From the NCBI RefSeq assembly GCF_001757995.1, contig NZ_LXLV01000009.1:62001-126000 (forward strand): DNA of 64,000 bases, read 5' to 3'. Below are positions 1-8,826 of this stretch, in pieces (the first letter of the stretch is position 1; each line of letters starts with the position of its first letter). The position numbers were made by a program, and so were the translations under genes. A model generated the notes under the pieces. It searched no databases and was not told where the DNA came from. It saw only the letters and a program-made list of their open reading frames with translations. This DNA comes from Bacillus mycoides (lineage in GTDB: Bacteria > Bacillota > Bacilli > Bacillales > Bacillaceae_G).

Positions 1-66
1 TATTTGTATGGATATCTTTATAAGATGAGTTGAAATCGGGTATTAACGGTATTAAAAAATAAATAA

Positions 67-95
67 TTGACTTTTTTCTTAAAATTCAATATGTT
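67..95 (+). promoter_or_regulatory. sigma-A-type promoter of the M20 amidohydrolase gene
   Basis: TTGACT (67-72) and TATGTT (90-95) are separated by 17 bp, about 75 bases before the start codon. A TATAAT lies at 121-126 but has no good -35 partner. Seen by eye only. Confidence 0.4.
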
Positions 96-167
96 CATAA
101 AAACATCTGTTTTTCATAAGTATAATTAATCTGAATGGTTTGTAATTAGGGGAAGGAGAATGAAGCT

Positions 168-1283
168 TTGAAAACATTAGAACTACAAGAGCGTTTAACT
201 GAAATTTTTCAGCATTTACATGAAAACCCTGAAGTAAGCTGGAAGGAATATGAAACGACAGCTTATATTACTAACTTTCTAAAAGAAGAAGGAATTTCAT
301 ATAAAATATTTGATGATTGCCCAGGCGTGATTGCTGAAATCGGAAGCGGGAATCCAGTTATCGCGATTCGTGCTGATATGGATGCGCTATGGCAAGAAGT
401 AGACGGAGAATTTAAAGCGAATCACTCATGCGGACACGATGCTCATATGACAATTGTGATGGGCCTTATTTTACAATTGAAAAATATGAGATGGGATAGT
501 GGTACTGTTAGATTTATTTTTCAGCCGGCAGAGGAAAAAGGAAATGGTTCCTTAAAGATGGTAGAGAAGGGCGCCGTGGATGATGCAGATTTCTTATTTG
601 GTGTTCATTTAAGACCAATTGAAGAACTGCCTTTGAAACAAGCTGCACCATCTATTCGTCACGGAGCAGCAGGATTTTTAGAAGGGGTGATTCATGGAGA
701 TGATGCACATGGGGCACGCCCGCATCAAGGGATAAATGCCATTGATGTCATCACGATGATTAATATTGGATTGAAAAACATATGGCTACCACCGCAGACG
801 TCGTATTCTGTTAAGATGACGAGATGCCAAGCTGGTGGTGATAATCTAAATATTATTCCAGGTAACGGGCATTTTAGTTTAGATGTAAGAGCAGAAAATA
901 ACATATTACTAAATGAATTAAAGCAAAAAATAGAGCAAGTAATTCAGTCAGCTGAATCAATGGGATCTAAACTTTCTTATGAGTGGATTGATCTTGCACC
1001 AGGAGCTGAAGTGTCAGAAGAAGCTGAGCGCTTTATGCGTAAAGGTATTCTTGAAGTGTATGGGGAAGAGGGATGTACTGGACCACTGTATACGACAGGA
1101 AGCGATGATTTCCATTACTACACAGTGAAGAGACCACATTTAAAAGCTGTCATGCTTGGACTAGGGGCAAACCTACAACCTGGATTACACCATCCGTATA
1201 TGAAGTTTGACCATTCTTGCATAATGGATGGTGTAGAAATATTGAAACAAACTGTATTGAAAGTATTAGAAAACAGGGGCTAG
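168..1283 (+). CDS. M20 family metallopeptidase/amidohydrolase (M20D, aminoacylase-like)
   Basis: A 371-residue protein of the M20D family: cytosolic metal-dependent hydrolases that remove N-acyl groups from amino acids or open amide bonds. Visible motifs are IRADMDAL (67-74), HSCGHDAH (86-93, with the Cys and His ligands typical of the YxeP/HipO-like branch), QPAEEKGNG (119-127) and a C-terminal LHHPYMKFDH containing the last metal His. The length is slightly short of the usual 380-400 but both the catalytic halves and the central dimerisation domain are represented. The start is a TTG with a strong GGGGAAGGAG site 9 bases upstream; no ATG fits better. It is monocistronic, ending in a terminator. 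The exact substrate cannot be read from sequence. Confidence 0.85.
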   Translation: MKTLELQERLTEIFQHLHENPEVSWKEYETTAYITNFLKEEGISYKIFDDCPGVIAEIGSGNPVIAIRADMDALWQEVDGEFKANHSCGHDAHMTIVMGLILQLKNMRWDSGTVRFIFQPAEEKGNGSLKMVEKGAVDDADFLFGVHLRPIEELPLKQAAPSIRHGAAGFLEGVIHGDDAHGARPHQGINAIDVITMINIGLKNIWLPPQTSYSVKMTRCQAGGDNLNIIPGNGHFSLDVRAENNILLNELKQKIEQVIQSAESMGSKLSYEWIDLAPGAEVSEEAERFMRKGILEVYGEEGCTGPLYTTGSDDFHYYTVKRPHLKAVMLGLGANLQPGLHHPYMKFDHSCIMDGVEILKQTVLKVLENRG

Positions 1284-1300
1284 AAAGCTCCTGTTTTTTT
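1273..1300 (+). terminator. intrinsic terminator after M20 gene
   Basis: A 9-bp stem (ACAGGGGCT with AGCTCCTGT, one G-T pair) overlaps the stop codon and is followed by a run of T. Confidence 0.8.
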
Positions 1301-1433
1301 GTAGGAATTTGTCGTTAAGTCGATATATTCGATTTTGCGATAATATAATTTCACGTACCAACTAATTTGATAAAAATGAGCATTCAGTACGTGGTGTATA
1401 ATAATAGTAATATTTCTTAATAGGAGCAAACGA

Positions 1434-2042
1434 ATGAACGAACAATATTACGATGCAGTTTTAAATATAAAAACAGTCGGTGAGCAAAAAGGGTTTAATA
1501 AGTCTATGCATTATCACCGTTATGAACCGACGCCATATAGCGGATTAGATGAGTTACTGAATCAATATGAAATAAAAAGTAGCGATCGAGTTGTAGACTT
1601 TGGGTGCGGAAAAGGACGATTAAACTTTTACATGCATCATAAGTGCGGTGCTTCAGCGGTTGGAATTGAAATGAATGAAGAGTTTTATAAAGAAGCGATG
1701 GAAAACCGTGAGCGTTATGCAAGGAAGATAAGAAACAGTAAAGATAAGATTCAATTCGAGTGTTGTTTGGCGCAAGAATATGAAATTAATCCGCGTGATA
1801 ACCGATTTTATTTCTTCAATCCATTTTCTGTCCAAGTGTTTATGAATGTAGTAAATAACATTTTGCTTTCGGTAGAGGAAATAGAGAGGAAAGTGGATAT
1901 TATTTTATACTACCCTTCTGAAGAATATATTTTCTTCTTGGAGAATCAGACTGCGTTTGAGCTGAAGAAGGAAGTAAGATTACCGGGTGCTTATGAGAAG
2001 AATGGGAATGAGAGATTTTTAGTTTATACATTAGGATTATAA
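1434..2042 (+). CDS. class I SAM-dependent methyltransferase
   Basis: A 202-residue protein. The SAM-binding motif I reads VVDFGCGKGR at about 53-62, followed by an acidic motif II (VGIEMNEEF), which is the Rossmann-type methyltransferase signature. The rest gives no clue to the methyl acceptor; an FNPF element at about 129-132 sits where motif IV of some RNA or small-molecule methyltransferases lies. The ATG is preceded by TAGGAG at 1421-1426. The gene stands alone between terminators, converging on ahpF. The substrate is unknown. Confidence 0.8.
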   Translation: MNEQYYDAVLNIKTVGEQKGFNKSMHYHRYEPTPYSGLDELLNQYEIKSSDRVVDFGCGKGRLNFYMHHKCGASAVGIEMNEEFYKEAMENRERYARKIRNSKDKIQFECCLAQEYEINPRDNRFYFFNPFSVQVFMNVVNNILLSVEEIERKVDIILYYPSEEYIFFLENQTAFELKKEVRLPGAYEKNGNERFLVYTLGL

Positions 2043-2073
2043 AAAAAGCAGGTGCCTTGGCACCTGCTTTTTT
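2041..2073. terminator. bidirectional terminator between methyltransferase gene and ahpF
   Basis: A perfect 15-bp inverted repeat (AAAAAAGCAGGTGCC / GGCACCTGCTTTTTT) around TT, with A and T runs on both sides, so it can serve both converging genes. Confidence 0.9.
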
Positions 2074-2092
2074 AAAACTCACGTCTATATAA

Positions 2093-3619
2093 TTAGTTAC
2101 GGATTAAGTAATCAAATGCACCTAAAGCTGCATTTGCACCTGAACCCATAGAGATGATGATTTGTTTGTACGGATTATTTGTACAGTCACCTGCACCAAA
2201 CACTCCTGGTACGTTTGTAGCGCCGTGCTTGTCTGTTACGATTTCACCGCGAACGCGTTCAACTGTTTCGCCTAGCCAGTCTGTGTTTGGCACAAGACCG
2301 ATTTGAACGAATACACCTTGTAATTCAACGTGATGAACTTCTTCAGTTTCACGATCGATGTAAGAAATACCGTTTACTTTGTCAGTACCAGTAATTTCTT
2401 TCGTTTGAACGTTTTTCAGAACAGTTACGTTTGGTAAGCTGTTAAGACGCTCTTGTAATACAGCATCAGCTTTTAATTCTGGCATGAATTCAAGAACAGT
2501 TACGTGCTTAACAATACCTGCTAAGTCGATAGCTGCTTCAATACCAGAGTTACCACCGCCGATAACCGCTACATCTTTTCCGATGAATAATGGACCGTCA
2601 CAGTGTGGGCAGTATGCTACACCTTTGTTTTTGAACTCAGCTTCACCCGGTACGCCAACATTACGCCAGCGAGCACCTGTTGAAACGATTACGCTCTTAC
2701 TTTTCAGAATAGCGCCGTTTTCAAGTTCCACTTCAATAAGTTCTTTTTTCTCTAAACGTTTCGCACGTTGTAGATTCATTACATCGATGTCGTATTCTTT
2801 TACGTGCTCTTCAAGGCTTGCTACTAGCTTAGGACCTTCAGTGCGTTTTACGCTGATGAAGTTCTCAATACCCATAGTATCCATTACTTGACCACCGAAG
2901 CGCTCAGCAACGATACCAGTGCGGATGCCTTTACGTGCTGCATAAATTGCTGCACTTGCACCAGCTGGGCCGCCACCAACAACAAGAACATCGTATGGAT
3001 CTTTATCAGAAAGCTCTGATGCATCTGGACCGTTACCCATTTTAGCTAAAATTTCTTCAAGTGTCATACGACCGCTTCCGAAAGATTCGCCGTTTAGGTA
3101 AACAGTTGGTACCGCCATGATGTCTTTACTTTCTACTTCCTCTTTAAATGCAGCGCCATCAATCATAGTATGTGTAATACCAGAGTTTAGAACGCTCATT
3201 ACGTTAAGAGCTTGTACAACATCAGGACAGTTATGACAACTTAGGCTGATATAAGATTCAAAATGATATTCGCCTTGAATGTTTTTGATTTGATCGATTA
3301 ATTTTTGTTCAACTTTTGGAGCACGTCCACTAACTTGTAGTAAAGCTAACACTAATGAAGTAAATTCGTGTCCTAATGGAATACCAGCGAATACGACACC
3401 AGTGTCTTCGCCAGGGCGATTTACGCCAAAGCTTGGTGTTCTCTCTAGTTCAACTTTTTCTACTGTAATCTTAGACGACATAGTAGCTAATTCATCTACT
3501 AGAGATAACATATCTTTAGATACGTTATCGTCTCCTGCGCTTACTTTAAGTAAAATATCGTTCTCCATTAACTGAAGGTATTGGGATAGTTGTGTTTTTA
3601 TATCTGCATCTAGTATCAT
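2093..3619 (-). CDS. ahpF: alkyl hydroperoxide reductase subunit F (NADH:peroxiredoxin reductase)
   Basis: A 508-residue cytosolic flavoprotein that passes electrons from NADH through FAD and two disulfides to AhpC. The N-terminal tandem-thioredoxin-fold domain carries CHNC at 128-131. The C-terminal thioredoxin-reductase-like part carries the FAD motif GGGPAG (215-220), the redox-active CPHC (337-340) and the NAD motif GGGNSG (354-359). The length is typical for the family. It lies 14 bases after ahpC in the same orientation, with an AGGAG site before its ATG, so both are one operon. Expression should follow the PerR-controlled ahpC promoter. Confidence 0.97.
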   Translation of the reverse strand: MILDADIKTQLSQYLQLMENDILLKVSAGDDNVSKDMLSLVDELATMSSKITVEKVELERTPSFGVNRPGEDTGVVFAGIPLGHEFTSLVLALLQVSGRAPKVEQKLIDQIKNIQGEYHFESYISLSCHNCPDVVQALNVMSVLNSGITHTMIDGAAFKEEVESKDIMAVPTVYLNGESFGSGRMTLEEILAKMGNGPDASELSDKDPYDVLVVGGGPAGASAAIYAARKGIRTGIVAERFGGQVMDTMGIENFISVKRTEGPKLVASLEEHVKEYDIDVMNLQRAKRLEKKELIEVELENGAILKSKSVIVSTGARWRNVGVPGEAEFKNKGVAYCPHCDGPLFIGKDVAVIGGGNSGIEAAIDLAGIVKHVTVLEFMPELKADAVLQERLNSLPNVTVLKNVQTKEITGTDKVNGISYIDRETEEVHHVELQGVFVQIGLVPNTDWLGETVERVRGEIVTDKHGATNVPGVFGAGDCTNNPYKQIIISMGSGANAALGAFDYLIRN

Positions 3620-3633
3620 TTTGATCGAACTCC

Positions 3634-4197
3634 TTAGATTTTGCCTACAAGGTCAAGGCTTGGTTTAAGTGTTGCAGAACCCTCTTGCCATTTAGCTGGA
3701 CAAACTTCACCTGGGTTGTTACGTACGTATTGAGCTGCTTTAATTTTGTTAACAAGAATGCTTGCGTCACGGCCGATACCGTCAGCATTGATTTCCATAG
3801 ATTGGATAACGCCGTCTGGATCGATGATGAATGTACCACGAGCAGCAAGACCTTCTTCTTCCATTAAAACGTTGAAGTTTGTAGTGATTGTGCGAGTTGG
3901 GTCACCAATCATAATGTATTCGATTTTGCCGATAGTTTCTGAGCTATCGTGCCATGCTTTGTGAGTGAAGTGAGTGTCTGTAGATACAGAGTATACTTCA
4001 ACGCCTAAGTCTTTTAGAGTTGCGTATTGGTTTTGTAAGTCTTCAAGTTCAGTTGGGCAAACGAATGTGAAGTCTGCTGGGTAGAAACAAACTACGCTCC
4101 ATTTTCCTTTTAAACTTTCGTCAGTAACTTGGATAAATTCTCCATTATGGTAAGCATTAGCTTTAAACGGTTTTACTTCTGTGCCGATTAATAACAT
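3634..4197 (-). CDS. ahpC: alkyl hydroperoxide reductase subunit C (2-Cys peroxiredoxin)
   Basis: A 187-residue typical 2-Cys peroxiredoxin that reduces H2O2 and organic peroxides and is recycled by AhpF. The peroxidatic Cys lies in FTFVCPTE (Cys47) and the resolving Cys in VCPAKW (Cys166). Length and motifs match bacterial AhpC exactly. The ATG has an AGGAGG-type site about 10 bases upstream on the minus strand. First gene of the ahpCF operon; a PerR-like box overlaps its promoter region. Confidence 0.98.
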   Translation of the reverse strand: MLLIGTEVKPFKANAYHNGEFIQVTDESLKGKWSVVCFYPADFTFVCPTELEDLQNQYATLKDLGVEVYSVSTDTHFTHKAWHDSSETIGKIEYIMIGDPTRTITTNFNVLMEEEGLAARGTFIIDPDGVIQSMEINADGIGRDASILVNKIKAAQYVRNNPGEVCPAKWQEGSATLKPSLDLVGKI

Positions 4198-4270
4198 ATT
4201 AAAATTCCTCCTAAAGGTTGGTTTTGAGCATCGGAAATTAGTTTGCTCATAAAATATATTTTTTAATTAA

Positions 4271-4285
4271 CTATAATAATTCTAA
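4271..4285 (-). promoter_or_regulatory. PerR box upstream of ahpC
   Basis: CTATAATAATTCTAA matches the palindrome TTATAATNATTATAA at 12 of 14 defined positions. It lies just downstream of the predicted ahpC -10, where a repressor would block initiation. PerR control of ahpCF is established in Bacillus subtilis; here it is inferred. Confidence 0.7.
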
Positions 4286-4295
4286 TTCGATATTA

Positions 4296-4325
4296 ATTAT
4301 CATATAGAAGTGGTTATTTTGTCAA
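4296..4325 (-). promoter_or_regulatory. ahpC promoter
   Basis: On the minus strand, TTGACA (complement of 4320-4325) is followed after 18 bp by GATAAT (complement of 4296-4301). Transcription would start near 4290, inside or next to the PerR box. Confidence 0.6.
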
Positions 4326-4646
4326 GAGAATAAACCAACTTTATACCAATTTAATTAATATTTATTCTCAATTAAGGCTGCTAGGGAATTAAAAGGTAAT
4401 TTTCAAGTCATAAATTTTCAATGAGTGTTTGAAAGAGTAGTGTGTATGTTAGAGACATGGTGTAAGTATAAATTCTTAGGAAGGAAATATTTCTTAGAAG
4501 TTGTGGATTTGAAAAGGAATTGCTTACTTCTATTTTACAAAGAATTGTGCAATAAATAAAACAAAATGTATCGGAATCTTTGTGAACAATTATTGTCATC
4601 TTAAATATATATAATAAGAAGTATATTGCAATGAGAAATAGAAACA
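4326..4646. other. AT-rich spacer between ahpC and drd promoters
   Basis: About 320 bases with no gene I can support. A short minus-strand reading frame at 4408-4647 has no ribosome site and low-complexity hydrophobic content. I looked for an S-box (SAM) leader, as seen before mtnKA of B. subtilis, and found none. Confidence 0.5.
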
Positions 4647-4674
4647 TTGACGCTCATTTCTAACAAGATATAAT
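4647..4674 (+). promoter_or_regulatory. promoter of the drdKIA-type operon
   Basis: TTGACG (4647-4652), 16 bp, TATAAT (4669-4674). This is the best sigma-A match upstream of the operon and predicts a start near 4681 and a leader of about 107 nt. Confidence 0.55.
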
Positions 4675-4711
4675 AAAAACGAGATATGTATTGCGACAAA
4701 AAAGATAGAGT

Positions 4712-4744
4712 ATAGATTGAAAAAATTTCAGTCTATTATTTTTT
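4712..4744 (+). terminator. promoter-proximal intrinsic terminator (attenuator?) in the drd leader
   Basis: ATAGATTGAAA / TTTCAGTCTAT form an 11-bp stem (one G-T pair) with an AAA loop and a T-rich tail. It lies about 30 nt after the predicted start and 44 nt before the first gene, so it may terminate within the operon leader. Confidence 0.75.
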
Positions 4745-4753
4745 ACGGCTTTT

Positions 4754-4767
4754 AGAAAACGTTTACA
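4754..4767 (+). promoter_or_regulatory. cre-like CcpA site before drdK
   Basis: AGAAAACGTTTACA matches the cre consensus TGWNANCGNTNWCA at all positions but the first. It lies downstream of the promoter, directly before the ribosome site, a position where CcpA could act as a roadblock. Confidence 0.5.
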
Positions 4768-4787
4768 TTTAGTGTGGAGGGGAAACC

Positions 4788-6017
4788 ATGTCTAAGTTCA
4801 CGAAGTATTTTTTAATGGAAGCTAAAGATGTGATCGCATATGTGCAAGAGAAATTACCTAAGTTCGAACATGCAAAGGGGCTAAAGTGTAAAGAAATAGG
4901 TGATGGTAATTTAAATTATGTGTTCCGCGTTTGGGATGAACAGAAGAACATTTCTGTCATTGTAAAGCAAGCTGGGGATACAGCGCGTATTTCAGATGAG
5001 TTTAAGTTGTCGACGAATCGAATCCGTATAGAATCAGATGTTTTGCGATTAGAAGGAGAGTTAGCATCTGGACTCGTGCCAAATGTATATTTGTTTGATA
5101 GTGTGATGAATTGTTGCGTGATGGAAGATTTATCAGATCACACAATATTGCGTACAGCACTCATAAATCATCAAATGTTTCCGAGGCTTGCTGATGATTT
5201 AACTACTTTTATGGTAAATACTCTTCTATTAACATCAGATGTTGTAATGAATCATAAAGAGAAGAAGGAACTCGTGAAGAATTATATAAATCCTGAGTTA
5301 TGTGAGATTACAGAGGACCTCGTATATTCAGAGCCATTCACAAACCATAATAAACGAAACGAATTGTTTCAATTAAATGAAGGATGGATTAGGGAGCATA
5401 TTTATAGTGATAAAGAGCTTCGTATGGAAGTAGCAAAACTTAAGTTTTCGTTTATGACGAATGCACAAGCGCTACTTCACGGTGATTTACATACTGGTTC
5501 TGTTTTTGTAAAAAGTGATTCTACAAAGGTTATTGATCCTGAATTTGCTTTTTATGGACCTATGGGATATGACGTTGGAAATATAATGGCGAATTTAATG
5601 TTTGCATGGGTGAATGCAGATGCAGTGATGCAATCTGGTATTGAGAAAGATACATATATGAACTGGATAGAATCTACCATGATAGATGTAATTGATTTAT
5701 TTAAGAAGAAGTTTTTAGATGCTTGGGATATTCATGTGACAGAGATTATGGCGAAGGAAGAAGGCTTTAACCGAGTTTATTTACAATCTGTATTAGAGGA
5801 TACAGCTGCAGTGACGGGTCTTGAGTTAATTCGTCGTATTGTTGGTCTAGCGAAGGTAAAGGATATGACTTGTATTGAAAATGACGCAGCGCGTGCTAGA
5901 GCGGAGCGAATTTGTCTTCAAGTAGCGAAGAAGTTTATTTTACAAGCGAATCAATATAAAACAGGTAGCAGCTTTGTAGAAACGTTAAAAAAACAGTCAA
6001 TGCATAGTGCGAAATAA
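4788..6017 (+). CDS. drdK: 5-deoxyribose / S-methyl-5-thioribose kinase family protein (DrdK-like)
   Basis: A 409-residue member of the MtnK sugar-kinase family (protein-kinase-like fold). Visible are a glycine-rich loop GDGNLNYVF (38-46), the catalytic HGDLHTGS (231-238) and the metal-binding stretch [16 protein letters not shown] (250-265). Classical MtnK phosphorylates 5-methylthioribose at C1. Here the gene is followed by an MtnA-like isomerase and a class II aldolase, and none of the MtnW/X/B/D genes of methionine salvage is present. That grouping is the drdKIA set described in B. thuringiensis, which phosphorylates 5-deoxyribose made from the radical-SAM by-product 5'-deoxyadenosine. 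The N-terminus is divergent, compatible with a paralog. GTGGAGGGG gives the ATG its ribosome site. Confidence 0.85.
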   Translation: MSKFTKYFLMEAKDVIAYVQEKLPKFEHAKGLKCKEIGDGNLNYVFRVWDEQKNISVIVKQAGDTARISDEFKLSTNRIRIESDVLRLEGELASGLVPNVYLFDSVMNCCVMEDLSDHTILRTALINHQMFPRLADDLTTFMVNTLLLTSDVVMNHKEKKELVKNYINPELCEITEDLVYSEPFTNHNKRNELFQLNEGWIREHIYSDKELRMEVAKLKFSFMTNAQALLHGDLHTGSVFVKSDSTKVIDPEFAFYGPMGYDVGNIMANLMFAWVNADAVMQSGIEKDTYMNWIESTMIDVIDLFKKKFLDAWDIHVTEIMAKEEGFNRVYLQSVLEDTAAVTGLELIRRIVGLAKVKDMTCIENDAARARAERICLQVAKKFILQANQYKTGSSFVETLKKQSMHSAK

Positions 6018-6026
6018 GGGGAGAAG

Positions 6027-7070
6027 ATGATGGCAGAGCAATTAATACCAATTCAGTGGAAAGATGATGCTTTAGTGTTATTGGATCAAACGGTATTACC
6101 GAACGAAGTAGTCTATGAATCTTTTAAAACGGCTGAGGGTGTGTGGGATGCGATTCAAGTAATGAAAGTACGAGGAGCGCCGGCAATAGGTGTTTCAGCA
6201 GCCTACGGTGTGTATTTAGGGGTAAATGAAGTTACTAAAAGTTCGGCGGAAGAATTCATATCGGAAGTAAAAAAGGTATGTGCATACTTAGCGACATCAA
6301 GACCGACGGCAGTAAATTTATTTTGGGCGCTTGAAAGAATGGAAAGTGTAGCGAAAGAGAATGCTCACTTATCAATTGCGCAGTTGAAAGATAGATTATT
6401 AGAAGAAGCAAAAGAGATTCATAGAGAAGATGAAGAAATTAACCGTCAAATTGGAGAACATGCATTAACATTATTTCATGATGGCATGGGGGTATTAACG
6501 CATTGTAATGCAGGTGCGTTAGCAACGACTAAGTATGGTACTGCGACAGCTCCAATGTACTTAGCGAAAGAAAAAGGATGGGATTTAAAAATCTATTCCG
6601 ATGAAACACGCCCTAGATTACAAGGTTCAACGTTAACAGCATTAGAGCTGCAGCGAGCGGGAATTGATGTAACGGTCATTACAGATAACATGGCAGCAAT
6701 GGTCATGTCACAAGGGAAAATTGATGCAGTAATCGTTGGATGTGATCGTGTAGCAGCAAACGGGGATGTAGCAAATAAAATTGGAACATTAGGTGTTTCA
6801 ATCTTAGCTAAATATTATAACATTCCATTTTATGTAGCAGCACCAACGCCGACAATTGATTTGAAAACACTGACAGGAAAAGAAATTCCAATTGAAGAAA
6901 GGGATGCTTCTGAAGTGATCAATCGTTTCGGACAATACTCTGCTCCGCAAGAAAGTAAAGTATATAATCCGGCATTTGATGTCACGCCACATGAAAATAT
7001 AACAGCAATTATTACGGAAAAAGGGATTATAAAAGCACCGTTTACGGAGAATTTAAAGAAGCTATTTTAG
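6027..7070 (+). CDS. drdI: 5-deoxyribose-1-phosphate / methylthioribose-1-phosphate isomerase (DrdI/MtnA family)
   Basis: A 347-residue aldose-ketose isomerase of the MtnA/eIF2B-like family. It would convert 5-deoxyribose-1-phosphate (or the methylthio analogue) to the ribulose form. Key elements are RGAPAIG (49-55), the catalytic Cys in HCNAGAL (Cys160), [15 protein letters not shown] (191-205) and the catalytic Asp in [11 protein letters not shown] (Asp240). These positions coincide with the known MtnA catalytic pair. It starts 9 bases after the kinase with GGGGAGAAG; either of two adjacent ATGs (6027, 6030) could be used. The downstream aldolase instead of MtnBCD argues for 5-deoxyribose salvage rather than methionine salvage. 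Confidence 0.88.
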   Translation: MMAEQLIPIQWKDDALVLLDQTVLPNEVVYESFKTAEGVWDAIQVMKVRGAPAIGVSAAYGVYLGVNEVTKSSAEEFISEVKKVCAYLATSRPTAVNLFWALERMESVAKENAHLSIAQLKDRLLEEAKEIHREDEEINRQIGEHALTLFHDGMGVLTHCNAGALATTKYGTATAPMYLAKEKGWDLKIYSDETRPRLQGSTLTALELQRAGIDVTVITDNMAAMVMSQGKIDAVIVGCDRVAANGDVANKIGTLGVSILAKYYNIPFYVAAPTPTIDLKTLTGKEIPIEERDASEVINRFGQYSAPQESKVYNPAFDVTPHENITAIITEKGIIKAPFTENLKKLF

Positions 7071-7123
7071 TAAGTAGATATATATAGTCAGTCATCATAA
7101 GCTTCATACTTAGGGGGATGTAT

Positions 7124-7765
7124 ATGTTATTACAAAAAGAAAGAGAAGAAATTGTAGCGTACGGAAAGAAAATGATTTCTAGTGGTTTAACAAAGGGGAC
7201 TGGCGGTAATATTAGTATTTTTAATCGTGAACAAGGACTTGTCGCAATTAGTCCAAGTGGTTTAGAGTATTATGAAACAACGCCTGAGGATGTAGTAATA
7301 TTGAATTTAGATGGTGAAGTGATAGAGGGCGAGAGAAAACCATCAAGTGAACTAGACATGCACCTTATTTATTATAGAAATCGTGAGGATATAAATGCGC
7401 TTGTGCATACACATTCTCCTTATGCGAAGACAATTGCGTCATTAGGATGGGAACTTCCTGCTGTGTCATATTTAATTGCTTTTGCAGGTCCGAATGTTCG
7501 CTGTGCACCGTATGAAACATTTGGTACGAAGCAATTAGCAGAGGCTGCTTTTGAAGGAATGATTGATCGTCGTGCAGTTTTACTTGCGAATCATGGTTTA
7601 ATGGCTGGTGCGAATAATATAAAAATGGCGTTTACTATTGCAGAAGAAATAGAGTTTTGTGCTCAAATTTATTATCAAACGAAAAGTGTTGGAGAACCAA
7701 AGTTATTGCCAGAAGACGAGATGGAGAATTTGGCGAAAAAGTTTGAAGGGTATGGGCAGCAGTAG
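7124..7765 (+). CDS. drdA: class II aldolase (5-deoxyribulose-1-phosphate aldolase, DrdA; fuculose-phosphate-aldolase family)
   Basis: A 213-residue zinc aldolase of the AraD/FucA family. It would split 5-deoxyribulose-1-phosphate into dihydroxyacetone phosphate and acetaldehyde. Visible features are the phosphate/substrate loop TGGNIS (27-32), the catalytic Glu in SSELDMH (76), zinc ligands HTH (95-97) and a third His in ANHGL (157). I place the start at the ATG at 7124 because the GGGGG ribosome site at 7113-7117 is 6 bases upstream; the earlier in-frame ATG at 7118 directly abuts it. Often annotated L-fuculose-phosphate aldolase, but no fucose genes are nearby. It ends the operon, before a terminator. 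Confidence 0.87.
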   Translation: MLLQKEREEIVAYGKKMISSGLTKGTGGNISIFNREQGLVAISPSGLEYYETTPEDVVILNLDGEVIEGERKPSSELDMHLIYYRNREDINALVHTHSPYAKTIASLGWELPAVSYLIAFAGPNVRCAPYETFGTKQLAEAAFEGMIDRRAVLLANHGLMAGANNIKMAFTIAEEIEFCAQIYYQTKSVGEPKLLPEDEMENLAKKFEGYGQQ

Positions 7766-7773
7766 AATGAAAT

Positions 7774-7810
7774 GAAAACACCCTCAAGAAAAAAATCTTG
7801 AGGGTGTTTC
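7774..7810. terminator. terminator between drdA and the FecCD permease gene
   Basis: GAAACACCCTCAAGA and TCTTGAGGGTGTTTC pair with an A-rich loop. Symmetry suits the two converging transcripts. Confidence 0.85.
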
Positions 7811-7818
7811 TCTATGCT

Positions 7819-8826
7819 CTATGCCTTCTTCAATAACAAATACATAAAGTAAGGAGCACCAATTAAAGCAACGACAATCCCTGCTGGAATACCGCTAGGT
7901 TCGACGATATTTCGTCCAATTGTGTCCGCTAGTAGCAATAGCCATCCGCCGATTAAAACGGCGATAGGCATGAAGATTTGATGCCTTGGGCCTACTAAAG
8001 ATTTCGCGATATGAGGGGCCATCAGCCCGATAAAGCTAATTCCTCCTGTTACGGAAACAGCAGCGGCAGCAAGTGCAACGGCTGCGATTAATAAGTATCT
8101 TCGCTCTTTTTCAATTTCAATTCCAACACCGATTGCTACTGGCTCGTTTAATGCTAGTATATTTAATCGATTTGCTTTATAGAAGACAAATGGGATTAAT
8201 ACGATTAGCCAAGGAAGCATTGCTAAAACAAATGTCCAGTCATCTCCCCAAATGTTTCCGGCAATCCATTTGGCGATAAAGTCCACTTTCATACGATCAG
8301 CGGATGAAATAAGGACAATCATTATTCCAGATAGTGCAAATGAAAAACCGATGCCGGTTAATGTTAATCGTATTGGCTGAAGGCCGGTGGATTTACTATA
8401 TGAAAATACGTAAATTAGAACAGCTGTTAGAAACGCACCGATAAATCCAACGACTGGTAGTAGGTAAAGGAATGAACCTACGTCTATCGGGAAGTATAGA
8501 AAGAAAACAGAAACTGCAACACCAGCACCAGCGTTAATGCCGAGAATACCAGGTTCAGCTAAATCGTTTCGGGTAATACCTTGTAATACAGCACCTGATA
8601 AAGCGAGTGCCATACCAGCTAATAATGTAATGACGATTCTAGGTAGCCTTAAAGAATATAAAACGAATTCTTCTTTAAATGTACCTTGTCCCATAAGTGT
8701 TGGGATTAATCTGTCATAGGAGAGAGCGGCAGAACCGAGTCCCATTCCAATTACAATTGTTGTAATGGTAAGTATGAGTAATGCAAGTATGATAAGGCGT
8801 TGTTTCTTTAGAATAGATTGCATCAT
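7819..8826 (-). CDS. iron-siderophore ABC transporter permease (FecCD/BtuC family)
   Basis: A 335-residue membrane protein with about nine hydrophobic segments of the BtuC/FecCD type. Recognisable blocks are LRLPRIVITLLAGMALALSGAVLQGITRN near 52-80 and the ATPase-contact region GGISFIGLMAPHIAKSL near 265-282. It imports Fe(III)-siderophore across the membrane as a heterodimer with the permease encoded just upstream, whose last bases overlap its start by 4 bp. It most resembles YfhA/YfiZ of B. subtilis (hydroxamate/citrate-type siderophores such as schizokinen), but substrate is a guess. No ATPase gene is in the cluster. Confidence 0.9.
   Translation of the reverse strand: MMQSILKKQRLIILALLILTITTIVIGMGLGSAALSYDRLIPTLMGQGTFKEEFVLYSLRLPRIVITLLAGMALALSGAVLQGITRNDLAEPGILGINAGAGVAVSVFFLYFPIDVGSFLYLLPVVGFIGAFLTAVLIYVFSYSKSTGLQPIRLTLTGIGFSFALSGIMIVLISSADRMKVDFIAKWIAGNIWGDDWTFVLAMLPWLIVLIPFVFYKANRLNILALNEPVAIGVGIEIEKERRYLLIAAVALAAAAVSVTGGISFIGLMAPHIAKSLVGPRHQIFMPIAVLIGGWLLLLADTIGRNIVEPSGIPAGIVVALIGAPYFMYLLLKKA

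Noticed and set aside
4408-4647. Minus-strand 79-codon frame between ahpC and drdK
   Set aside because: Low-complexity hydrophobic content, no ribosome site, overlaps the drd promoter region; looks like AT-rich chance.
4340-4787. S-box (SAM) riboswitch before the MtnK-like gene
   Set aside because: Looked for because mtnKA of B. subtilis has one; no S-box conserved blocks are present.
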